A stretch of 64,000 nt of DNA from Stomorhina lunata (Eukaryota; Arthropoda; Insecta; Diptera; Rhiniidae). The first letter of the stretch is position 1, and every line of letters starts with the position of its first letter. The stretch spans positions 12,991,371 through 13,055,370 of the forward strand of contig OW121743.1 in the NCBI GenBank assembly GCA_933228675.1. The letters run 5' to 3'. Shown here piece by piece: positions 12,301 through 21,133 of this stretch. The notes under the pieces are model-generated. The model was given only the letters and a program-made list of their open reading frames with translations, was not told the origin of the DNA and did not search any database. Position numbers and translations under genes: made by a program.

Positions 12301-12339
12301 AAAGATTTTATCCGTTGTGGTTGTTACAGTGATTTTCAT
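3089..12339 (-). CDS. rngo: rngo: Ddi1-type ubiquitin shuttle with retroviral-like aspartic protease
   Basis: Five coding exons (12339-12084, 6691-6238, 6173-6051, 5983-5821, 3316-3089) join into 407 codons with GT/AG introns throughout. Order in the protein: ubiquitin-like domain (residues 1-75, starting [16 protein letters not shown]), a helical linker region (about 90-236), and a retropepsin-like domain (about 237-345) with the catalytic motif [11 protein letters not shown] (Asp253) and the later [11 protein letters not shown] strand. It ends with a UIM-like helix, [16 protein letters not shown] (383-398). Ddi1 proteins carry ubiquitinated cargo to the proteasome and act as ubiquitin-dependent proteases. 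In Drosophila, rngo (rings lost) is needed for oogenesis and ring canals (established knowledge). The ATG at 12339 is the family start, directly before the UBL fold. The C-terminal UBA domain expected in flies is absent (see 2816-2954). Introns 1 (5.4 kb) and 4 (2.5 kb) are swollen by transposons. Confidence 0.96.
3450..3740 (+). repeat. Unclassified repeat, copy 1 (SINE-split)
   Basis: Sequence at 3460-3560 and 3680-3735 matches 29060-29215 with scattered differences. Shared landmarks are the TATGGTYGTTTTGAAAA block, the CTCTTTTACTCTTATTCG-type block and GAGAGAAAGCTAAGGCACAC. In this copy a SINE sits at 3561-3677, while the 29-kb copy lacks it. The repeat class is not recognised. Confidence 0.6.
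3561..3677 (+). mobile_element. CAA-tailed SINE, plus orientation
   Basis: Begins CCCACGGCAGTCGG, contains TACCGGAACGACTCGG and ends ACAACAACAT, matching the SINE at 805-917. CATTGA appears on both sides (before 3561 and at 3682), and the related repeat at 29.1-29.2 kb shows the empty site. Confidence 0.75.
3796..3997. mobile_element. 202-bp palindromic MITE in rngo intron 4
   Basis: The left end CGGTATGTGATGGAAAT (3796-3812) pairs with the reverse complement of 3981-3997 with one mismatch. Inside each end lies ATCGATCGAT. No transposase and no obvious target duplication. Confidence 0.6.
4130..5030 (+). pseudogene. RTE-like LINE fragment (degenerate)
   Basis: Broken reverse transcriptase and 3' region. 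Recognisable pieces are [10 protein letters not shown] near 4160, GLKINISKT near 4355, a [11 protein letters not shown] box near 4460, and [20 protein letters not shown] near 4510. Stops and frameshifts are frequent. The last about 50 bp (ATGCTCTACTGAGAGTCAAG) recur reversed at 10105-10155 and 62574-62620. The RTE-type assignment comes from the style of the RT core. Confidence 0.7.
5031..5429. other. rngo intron 4, unassigned stretch
   Basis: No gene or repeat family recognised. The short open frame at 5231-5440 has no family features. Confidence 0.4.
5430..5750 (+). pseudogene. mariner transposase relic
   Basis: A decayed mariner N-terminal region. [16 protein letters not shown] followed by [10 protein letters not shown] matches the DNA-binding part of mariner transposases. 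Later, in shifted frames, come [14 protein letters not shown] and SEWTATG-like remnants. Several frameshifts; no intact ends. Confidence 0.7.
5821..5983 (-). CDS. rngo: rngo coding exon 4: rest of retropepsin fold
   Basis: Encodes residues 278 (split) to 332, [20 protein letters not shown] through [14 protein letters not shown], which forms the second half of the single-domain aspartic protease. The acceptor CGTAG lies before 5983, and the donor CAG|GTAATA is at 5821. Confidence 0.95.
6051..6173 (-). CDS. rngo: rngo coding exon 3: protease active site
   Basis: Encodes [20 protein letters not shown] onward, with the retropepsin Asp-Ser-Gly-Ala motif (Asp253), then [20 protein letters not shown]. 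The acceptor TCTAG lies before 6173, and the donor AA|GTAATT is at 6051. Confidence 0.95.
6238..6691 (-). CDS. rngo: rngo coding exon 2: linker and helical domain
   Basis: Encodes residues 86-237. The acceptor TTTCAG lies before 6691, and the donor CT|GTAGGT is at 6238/6237. Conserved Ddi1 stretches are visible: [20 protein letters not shown], the basic [14 protein letters not shown] helix, and [13 protein letters not shown] leading into the protease domain. Confidence 0.95.
6797..7583 (-). repeat. INE-1-like AT-rich repeat (copy 1)
   Basis: Starts AACAAGTAAGAAAGTGCTAT, then GACCATACGATACCCTTCAC, and ends near TGGTGGTAAAGGGTATAATA. Its core has a GACGGACGG run followed by CTGACATCGCCAAATCGACT. 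The layout (subterminal ACCCTTCACC/GGTGAAGGGT, a GTCCGTCCGTC run beside GAGTCGATTTAGC) recalls the Drosophila INE-1/DINE-1 repeats from memory. Other copies are at 7584-7740, 13440-14035, 17355-17660 and 36086-37216. Confidence 0.6.
7745..8640 (-). repeat. SINE-derived tandem array, 220-bp units in a 440-bp higher-order repeat
   Basis: Four units spaced exactly 220 bp (equivalent frames begin at 7898, 8118, 8338 and 8558). Each contains the CAA-tailed SINE plus flanking INE-1-like sequence. Units 1 and 3 share one variant (ATCCGAGTCGTTCCGGTACG), and units 2 and 4 another (ATCCGGATCGCGCCGGTAAA). The real period is therefore 440 bp: an A-B dimer duplicated once. Confidence 0.9.
8641..12083. other. 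rngo intron 1, remaining sequence
   Basis: Mostly unassigned AT-rich DNA. 8641-8760 resembles the end of the INE-1-like repeat. 10105-10155 is a reversed 3' end of the RTE-like LINE. 10255-10360 and 10440-10545 are two diverged copies of one about 180-bp unit (shared ACTAAGATTTTGTGTTCAAT). No coding exon is supported; the 66-codon frame at 10818 has no family features. Confidence 0.45.
11370..11430 (-). mobile_element. 61-bp 5'-truncated LINE insertion with 16-bp target duplication
   Basis: Flanked by perfect copies of TTTGTTTGGACATATA at 11354-11369 and 11431-11446. Read on the minus strand the insert ends ...GTCTAACCTAACC, a CCTAA-type tail. The CCTAGAAACGGTCCCTTTG-type stretch also occurs near 34872, in the LINE region there. 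A textbook target-primed insertion. Confidence 0.85.
12084..12339 (-). CDS. rngo: rngo coding exon 1: ubiquitin-like domain
   Basis: Encodes residues 1-85 plus the first base of codon 86. It holds the complete UBL fold, with the [19 protein letters not shown] segment. The donor is a consensus G|GTAAGT at 12083, and the split codon G|AT (Asp) is completed by exon 2. Confidence 0.95.
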
Positions 12340-13214
12340 GTTGTTTTGATAGCTTTGCTCTATTAGATGATGAACTTTAGTTAGTTACTGAAATAAATCT
12401 ACTTCTACGCACAACGATTTTACGACTTTTTTTCTTTCTTTTAAGCACCAAGAAAAAATGCTTTGTTTTTTTTTCGTATTTGTTGTTGTTTTTTGTATGT
12501 TGATTGGCCGTACAGTGCTCTACTGCTCACCTGCAATGGTTGAATGGAAATGTGAAATTCTTTTTAAAGAATTATTAAATTGCTAAGAATAATAATTTGC
12601 TAATATATTTATAACATTATTTGTGCAATTCTTTGTAATTTTCTTGGATTCTTCATTATCTTTTTTCCTACATACAGCACCGCTAAAATGCTTTGTTGTT
12701 ATTGTTGTCTTAATTTTTTCCTGTCATCAAATTTTCGCTTCCTATTGCACTTTTCCTGTTTTTTAAGTTAATTTAATTGGTAACAAATCCTAAATACCTT
12801 TAAATTTCCGGATATCGTCTTAATAATTCGTAATTTTTGATAGAGATTTCACAATATAGAATTTTGTTGATCGAAACGAAAAACTTATGAATTTATTGTG
12901 TTGCTTTTCTCGAATTGTGTTTTTTTCTTTTTGCATATGAACAGTGATGTCAAACTCCGTCTATTTTGGACACGTCAAGCGATTTTTATATTGGTTAAAG
13001 AGCGATAGTTCTTTTGATATGATAGAGAAATAAGATGTTTTCTTAATTTTAAAATGTATATGAATTTAAATTTTAGTGCCTTGTTTAGTTATTGTTAATA
13101 TACAAGCAAATTTTGGATTATTTTTAATTTCATTTAAGTGTTTAAAAGAAAGATTTGGCAGCACTGAGTATAGCATTTCATGGTATTAAAGCTGCCAGAT
13201 GAAATTAATATTTT
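12340..13214. promoter_or_regulatory. Upstream region of rngo (leader and promoter not resolved)
   Basis: Non-repetitive AT-rich sequence immediately upstream of the rngo start codon, which must hold its 5' leader and probably its promoter. I see no TATA box, DRE or clear initiator that would fix the start site. Confidence 0.35.
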
Positions 13215-14900
13215 GAGTATGGATTGTGGGATGTAGGGAATGTTGGATACCTAGCAATGGTTCTGATTGGTCTCAACATGTTAACCCCAGACTTATCTTG
13301 GTCCCCCTTCATCTGAACTGTGGACAGTGACATCCTAGTGTTATCACCCGGGTTAATGTAGTGACCTAACATGTGCTGTGATTTCTCCTATTAAAACTGT
13401 AAAAATATGGGTTAGGATGTCCGGCAAGTCACTCACTACTGGAAAAAAAATTATAATAAAAACGGCCTATTTAGACGGTTTATTTTTAGGGCAATAAAAC
13501 ACAATATTATTTATCTTTTATAAACTTTATAATCCAAAAATATTTATTATACGTTTGTGCTGATGTATCTAACGCATAGAAATATTTGTCTTAGACCCAC
13601 CTTTTAGTATAAGCTTAGAATTACTTTCTGAGTCTTTTTAGCGATGTCAGTCTGTCCGTCCGTCCGTCTGGCTGGACCCCCATGTAAAGCATGTAATCAA
13701 AGTACAGGTCGCAATTCTTAAGATAATTTGATGAAATTTTTCAGAGATTATTTTTTTGCTCGTAAATCTGAAGATAATGAAAATTTTAAATTTATTTTTT
13801 GAATACACAATTTTTGTAAAAACTGTAATCAATTTGCCAAATTTTGAGATAATTGGTCCACAAATATATAAACAGCTTAAATATATAAGTTTTGAGAAAA
13901 TTTTTTTATGATGGCAAAATTTAGCAAATATTTGTCTTTATACAGAAAAAAAAAAACATCTTTGACCTTAATGGTGAAGGGTATCGTATGGCCGGCTTGA
14001 CCGACTTTAGCACTTTCTCACTTGTTCATTGTAATTTGGGTATCGGCAATTTACAATTTTGATTCCAGTAGCTTTAAGTTTAGTTTTAAGTAGGGTATTC
14101 TATTCATATTTTAGAATAAGTATTTTAATCTTATATAAATTATAAATTTTAATTTAGGTTTAATATATTATAATAAGGTTTAGTTATTTATTTATTTAGA
14201 AATATTGGGTGGATTTTACGATCTATGTCGCAACTTCACTTCGGGTTGAATTTTAAATTATTTGGTTGTTTGACATTCCATTCTTCTTTCTTCCTAAAAT
14301 GAAAGAACATAGCGCTGGAATTGGCTGATCATTACTATTCACTGAAGTGAGCATGGCTCCCTTATGTTAGAAGAGGACGTCCGAAACTTCTATGAAAAGA
14401 CCAAGTAAAGGAAAGTCTTTCAGCGAATGAAATTCTAATACGTTGTAAATATAGATTATTTATGCAAGCAAATAAGTGCAGTGTCTTCCAGGCAGAGATT
14501 TGGAAGGCTACAGAGCTGGACAATATACGTCGATAGCCAGACCGCACTCAAAGCGCCGCGGGGTTATAGTATTACCTCCAAATTGGTTAAAAAATGTAGA
14601 ACAGATCTTCTTGAACTATCTTTCAGTTATATGATTAGATTGTGCTAGGTTCCAGGTCATTGCGACATCGTTGGCAACGAAGTTGCGGAGGAAGTTGTCA
14701 GACTAGGCTCGAGTCTGGACTTAGGCCAAAGAGTGTCAGATATGGCTCTACCTATCTATCACTTTTATTTGGGTGTTGGTGTCGCTTGACACCCACTTTA
14801 TTACCTAACCTAACCTTTACCTTGAGCCAGTTCTTGCAAAAAATTAGACTAGTGCTTTTGCTCATCACTATAAAATTTTCGTAACATTGATAGTACTGTC
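13215..14900 (+). pseudogene. LINE with RNase H remnant, split by an INE-1-like repeat
   Basis: 13245-13400 and 14342-14815 are two parts of one LINE: both match, reversed and in the same order, 63480-63640 and 63240-63440. The distal part reads as a ribonuclease H remnant (CSVFQAEIWKATEL; then a WVPGHCDI-like piece from about 14645, frameshifted). It ends near 14804-14815 in CCTAACCTAACC. An INE-1-like repeat (13440-14035) is nested inside. Confidence 0.65.
13440..14035 (+). repeat. INE-1-like repeat (copy 2)
   Basis: Same family as 6797-7583, in reverse orientation. GTTTGTGCTGATGTATCTAA, the GTCCGTCCGTCCGTCTGGCT run and the terminal GGTGAAGGGTATCGTATGGC followed by TAGCACTTTCTCACTTGTT are recognisable. 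Confidence 0.65.
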
Positions 14901-15099
14901 AGGTTTGTATCAATTTCAATTCTGTCAGCTTTTTCTTATACAAACTCAAGACTTAATGAGCCAAATCTGACTGGTGTGAAAGTAGACTTAGTGTCTTTGT
15001 TAGTTAATCCAGCGATCGTTCTTGCTGGAACCCTCTATTTCCCAGTAACAAGGAAGTCCTATCTTGAATGATTGCCGGGAATGTGGAACAAGAAAAAGT

Positions 15100-15811
15100 T
15101 ACTCATCTGGCAACATTATCCCTTTATTTCCGCTATACACTGCAAAAAACTTAATAAATGCAACCCTGTTGCCAGCATTCAGCACTATTCAGCCCGTGGC
15201 AAAAACATATGACATTTGCGCATAGCATGAACAAAAAAGAAGAAGCATTTTTTTAAGCAGCAAAGCGAAAAGAAAAAAATATTCGGAAAAAAGATCTCTA
15301 GAGAAAAAGTGAAACTCTCGTTAAAAAAAGGAAGAAAAATTTATTAATTGTGATTTTAATATAGAAAAAAGGAGAAAATCAGTTCAAAAAATTGTCATAA
15401 AAATAAAAAAAGTATTAAATTTTGTAATATTACTAAAATAAAAGTAAGTTTCAGCACGTTAATTAGCAAAAAAGTCAATTGAAAATTGGCATATTTTTTT
15501 CTGTACAGCCAAAGTCTTCGTGAAAAAATTATAAGACTACGTGCATGAAATTAAATACACACATAAAAAGAACAAAGAAAAAAAAATATAAAAAAAATTT
15601 CTAGAGGGTGACGGAAAAATATGTAAAAAAAAATAATTTATAAAAAAAAGTGATAAATTGTAGAGATTAAATTTTAATAGGTGAAAAAAGAAAAAAAAGA
15701 AAGTCAACTTAAGGAGCAAAGTCAAAATTAAAATAAAAAGAAAACCAAAAATAAAATAATTAATTTCTTTGTTTTTTTTTTCTACAAAAATAGAAAAAGG
15801 TGTGATTAATA
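15100..15811 (+). promoter_or_regulatory. Rcd-1 upstream region and 5' leader
   Basis: After the last LINE remnant, sequence from about 15100 is unique. It becomes strongly purine-rich (A and G) from 15230 to the ATG, as expected of a leader. A transcription start near 15160-15200 (CAGCATTCAGCACTATTCAG) is possible but unproven. No TATA box is evident. The spacing to the rngo ATG is 3.5 kb. Confidence 0.35.
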
Positions 15812-15865
15812 ATGAGTGCTCAACCCAGTCCCGCGTGTATGACTCCACAAAGTGAGCAGGAAAAA
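15812..15865 (+). CDS. Rcd-1: Rcd-1 coding exon 1 (18 codons)
   Basis: Encodes [18 protein letters not shown] and ends at a consensus donor AAA|GTAAGT. The start is preceded by TTAATA, and upstream in-frame sequence is A-rich leader. The exon is accepted because it supplies the expected family N-terminus in phase with VFQWINEL of exon 2. Confidence 0.88.
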
Positions 15866-18800
15866 GTAAGTTTTGATAAAAATTATTTTCTTTTTATATA
15901 AAATTCAAAATGAATGATAAATTATTATGAAAAGCAAAGGCTAAATTTGCTATTACATTTCGGCCAAGACAGCTGCTATTTTCTGGGTCTTCAAATACAC
16001 ATACGATATATTTTTTTAATTTTCCTTTTATTCCTTCTTTCTTTTTATCTTTTGTATTTATTTTGCCCTTATTAATGTTGTTGCCTTTTAAAAGCTGCTA
16101 TTGTTGTTGTTGTTGCTTTAGTGGTTTTTATAATGGTTGCCAGGTGTTATGAGTTGAGAGTTAAAATAAAAATGGTTGCTCCGCTTTTATTTTTTTTTGG
16201 TTACATTTGTCTTCTTAGTTTTTTTTAAGCTTTTACATCTTAATATCTTGATTTTATTTTTCTAATAACAAAATTATTTAAAAGATGTAAAAAAATAGAA
16301 TTTCCAATAATGCAAGTAGCAACGACCTGAAATTGTGCAAAACCTTCATTCAAAAATACAAAACAACAACAACAACGTTGCTTTGCACAGAAATAATAAA
16401 TGCAAAAACTATTAAAAACAACTACTACAACTACATACATGCATACACACATTTATTTACATAAATAAAATAGCAAAACAACAACTGTTAAGAATACCGT
16501 CTGTATTGAACAATGATGCTAAATTGGCGTTTAAATTTAATAAAGAAATTTGTAAATCAAATTTAAAATTTTAGTTCAAAAAGTTAAAGGCATAAATTAA
16601 AACGGGTTTTTTTACCTTCAGCAGCACCATAGGTGGAAAGGGTCCCTGTAGTGAAACTGGAACCATGTTGGTCTATGTCAACACTTTGTGTAACATCAGT
16701 TCAAATGTCCCCAATTTTAATTCAGCACTGAAATAGTGAATATATCGAGACTACTATTATAGTATATATGTATCTGGTGACATTATCAATGAATGTGTCA
16801 ACATATATGTTTCGGAACAAGTCTAGTTCAACTGAACTGCACTGATTTTTTTGACATTTTTTTTCGTGTTAGGGGCTTTACATAGCTTTTGTTTGATAGA
16901 ATTTGTATGGGTCGGAAGCTTTTGGTATGGAAGATATAGTGCTTTAAAGTTCTGAAATATAAATCGATATATCTCTCTTATTTATTACGGATAGTAACAA
17001 TATATGTATCATGTAATAGTGCTCCGAAATATCTTTCATTAGAGATATCTCAATTAAACCATTAAGGAGTTATTAAGAAAAATATAAACATTTTTAATAT
17101 TGAACTAGACTTAAGCCAACGTTCGATTTCCATCACATATTGGTATGTTTCTTAATGGACTCCTATGTCTCTATTTGAAGAACTACTAAGTCAATATTAA
17201 GTAGGTAGTGGTAAAGTCTACTAGAAGATTTCATTGGAATTTATAATGTCAAATGTCAATAGTTGATTGCATTGGATGGAGCAAAATTGGCAAATAGTAC
17301 TGGAGACATTGTCAATAGCAAATCAGTATTGTTTCTCTGCCGACATTTACTGCAGAGTATTATAAGTTTGTGCTGACGTTTATAACGCATATAAATATTG
17401 GTCCACCTTTAAGTATATCAATAGATTTAGAATCACTTACTGAGTCAATTTAACGATGCCAATGCGTCCGGCTGGCTGGCTAGACCCCCCATGTAAACCT
17501 AATAAAAAAAACAGGTCGCAATTCTAAAGATAATTTGATGAAATTCGGCAAAAACAATTTGTTATTAGAAGGCTATTGAAATTCGTCAAAATCGGTCGAT
17601 TATATATGGTACCTCCCATAGGTCAGACTTCCCGGAATTGATACTTTGTCCAAAAATATCAATATTAAAAAAAAAAAACAAATACAATCAAAGCCGTGTA
17701 TAACGAATCTCGATTTAACGAAAATTGGATATAACGAACGATATATTTTTTTCCATTGAATACCTGAAATGTGATAGCGCATAGAGAAAGAGATATAAGG
17801 GTAAAAAAATAAGGTAAAAAATAATATTTAAATCTTTAAAATGGCTCTCCTGAACAAAACCGGGTTTTACTCATAGGTCCCTTACTATTTTGCGCGTCAC
17901 ATATAGCGAATATTAAGCAAATTTTATATACGATACAACGAATAAGAAAAAAAGTTAAGGAAAATTTACATAAATTTAAACGTTATATAAATGATTTTTG
18001 GAAAATCAAGTAAAAATAAAGTTAAAAAACAATAAAAAAGTATTTTAGTTTGTCAAGCCGATCGGTCGGCATAAAATTCTTACTATCGTTAGATTTACTG
18101 CTGTTTTGCGATTTTCATGTACTGAGTTGCTGAGTTGATTCCAACGAAAATTTCGTACATATACTAAAATTTGAGGCCAAAATCAAATTCCGGGAAGCCA
18201 GACTTATAGAAGGTACCTAAAATAGAGAACCGATTTCAGTATTATAGTCCTACTCTAAAAATATGTCTGTGATTCGATAACAAGATTTGAGGCTTTATTG
18301 TAATAAACTGGTAATACATTTTTAATTCAAAGTATTGCTCTCATTTTTCGGGCAGCTTACGAATCTCGAGTTGGAAAATCTGGCCATCCTTTTAAAGCTA
18401 TCTACAAATCAATCCAATTTTTTGAAGTGCTGGTCAACCAGGCCGTATGCCATTGATCGAAACTAGTGATAGTCCGATGGGGCAACGTCTGGAGAATACG
18501 GCGGTTGAGGTACACCTTATATAATTTAAATAATCATCCCAAATCTGCCTAGTTCGTCTGATAAGACCCAAAATATGTTAATTTTCATAAAATCTTTAAA
18601 ATTGCAATCGAATTTTACTTTGATTACAAGCCCTGTTATCCGAACCGAAATCGGCTTAGAAAATAATAAGCTGTACCAGTATTTCAATGCTTTAACTTAA
18701 GCACAAAAATTCTTATAATAAAATCCTTCGACGTTATGGTGTTGTAGGTTATAAAAATAAACTAAAAGGTCCTAATCTAAAAGTAGTTAAAATTATTTTT

Positions 18801-21047
18801 TTTGTTTTTTTTTTATGAATTGCTTACAAAAAGTTTTGCTAACCTAAAACTTTTTCAATTTTAACATCGCAAAAGAAATTTCTCACGCCTAAATTTGATT
18901 GATAGTTTGTCAAATGCCAAAGGGCTACTATATTAGTAAACAACATCATTAAATATTTAGCTCAAATTTAGGTAAAGAGAAACTAATTGATAGGAGTGAA
19001 AGACCAACGCCCCGGCTAAAACAGAAATAGTATGTAACTTTAGTAATTTGTATGTTTCACTTAGCAATTCAGACGTTGAACTAAGAAATATTGGAATTAA
19101 AATATAAATTGGATCTTGATCGTTACTTACTCTGTTGCAGTTTTTTAATTATAAAAATAATTTATATTAGAGTCAAACTCATAACAAAATGTTATCGAAT
19201 ACTTGTAAAGATTATTTTAAATACGAAATTTTATTTTGGTCCAGTAACGGACTTCTCTAGTTTACATATGATATATCATATGGAGTGTGTCGAGCGGACT
19301 GATCTCTGTATATCTGCAAAATAAAAAATACATATATTTTGAAACGATTTCTATTCGATACAGGAAAATCGTTAATACAATGTCTAAATATTGCTTTTGC
19401 ATCCATGAAATTATGACATTTAACATTATACCTGATGTAATAAATATTTTTCTATTATGTATCAAAATGAACTTTAACATGTGTTATACATTATAATTTT
19501 TCAATTGTGAATATAAAATAATTGCAGTTTTAAGCTGATAAAAAAAGAAAAACATTTGATAACACAGACATAATAATATATTTTTTTTTTAATTTTGACG
19601 TCATATTCGCAAAATCTGATTATCAAATACTTAAATAATCAAAAGATGGGCAATTGTATTTAAATTATTTTTCGTACACATGAGACAAATAAAGTTTTAA
19701 AAATAACTTTTACGCATTTATGTAAATATTCTTAAATGACTAATTAATTTTAATTAATATTAGGCATATAATTGCTAAGTTCGTTGAATAGGAATGTGGA
19801 AAAGTACTTAAAAAAATAAGAATTTTAATTAGATATTCAAATAATTGTTGGTCTTTAAATAGTTTGCTTATTTTTCAAGGAATTGATTTAACATTTTATT
19901 CGTAGTTTTTTATGAAGAAAAGTTATTTTATTCAATATTCATAATTGGACTTAATTATCTATAATTCGCAAAGTTTTTTACTTTTAAGGAAAGATTTTAG
20001 AATTTTAGGAATTGTTCATCCTTTAAAGCTTTAATGATGGGCTCATCCGTAGAGAGGTCTTTAGTTATTCCTATGAGTCTTAACAGCTGACTTCTTTACA
20101 GAATTCTTACGTGCTTTAGTTAAAGTGGATATCGGCACGGTCACAGGTTTTTTTTTTTCTAAAAGAACAAAACATTAGTAGTGTCTTCCAGGCAGAAATC
20201 TTTGCGTTATGGAAAGCTACCTGAAAATAGTAAATATCTACGTCGATATTCTGCAGCACATATAGCGTTTTAGATGCCACTTCTCTTCTCTATAATCATT
20301 AGTAGTTGCCTTTCATGCTGTCCTTCTCTCTAGGGGTTACACGTTACCCCGTGGACATTGTAAATCAAATTTAAATTATTAAAAATATAACCATTTCATG
20401 ATTGTAATTTCATTTACACCATCATTCACAAGTTGTACAATTTTTTTACCAAAATTTTATGCATTATTATTTTTGTTTAAACCTTCAAAAATTTCTTCAT
20501 CATGAGAAAATATAATTAATATAATACAATTAGCAACAAGCAATTACCCTAACGCTACGTTTTCAAAACTAAAATTAACATGAAACAATTTAAAAAATAT
20601 ATATGGGCAAATCCGAAAAACATTAAACCAAGGACAAAATGTTAAAACTGTCAAAATCACGTATTTGTATAAACGAAAAAATATACCATATATTGACACT
20701 TTAGAATCTATAATGGATACAATTTTCTTCGTGAATGTCAAGTCTTTATTTGCACCCATCTCGAATTTTTATAAATTTTTTTAAAATAATAGGTATTTTA
20801 AAAGTTCATAAAAATCGCAAAAACAGGCATTTAGGTATCAAGTTTCAGTAGGGGCTCAAAATCTGATTAATTTTATACAATGAGATGTAAAAGAACCCAT
20901 CAAAAGTAATTGGAGTGATATAAATAACGTCAAGTAAAAAAGGGCTCACAGTGTGTAGCGTCCGTCATAGAAATAAAGGTTTTTTTTTTAATTTAACTAG
21001 TGTAATTTTTCTCCCTTAAAGACAACTTATAGTATGCTTTACATTAG

Positions 21048-21133
<86 letters not shown>

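Noticed and set aside
15537..15848. 103-codon minus-strand frame overlapping the Rcd-1 leader and exon 1
   Set aside because: It is antisense to the A-rich leader, giving a Phe/Leu-rich chance frame that spans a verified exon.
17690..18010. pogo-like element starting GTGTATAACGAATC
   Set aside because: One end looks like a pogo/Tigger terminus, but no matching inverted end or transposase was found, so no boundaries can be given.
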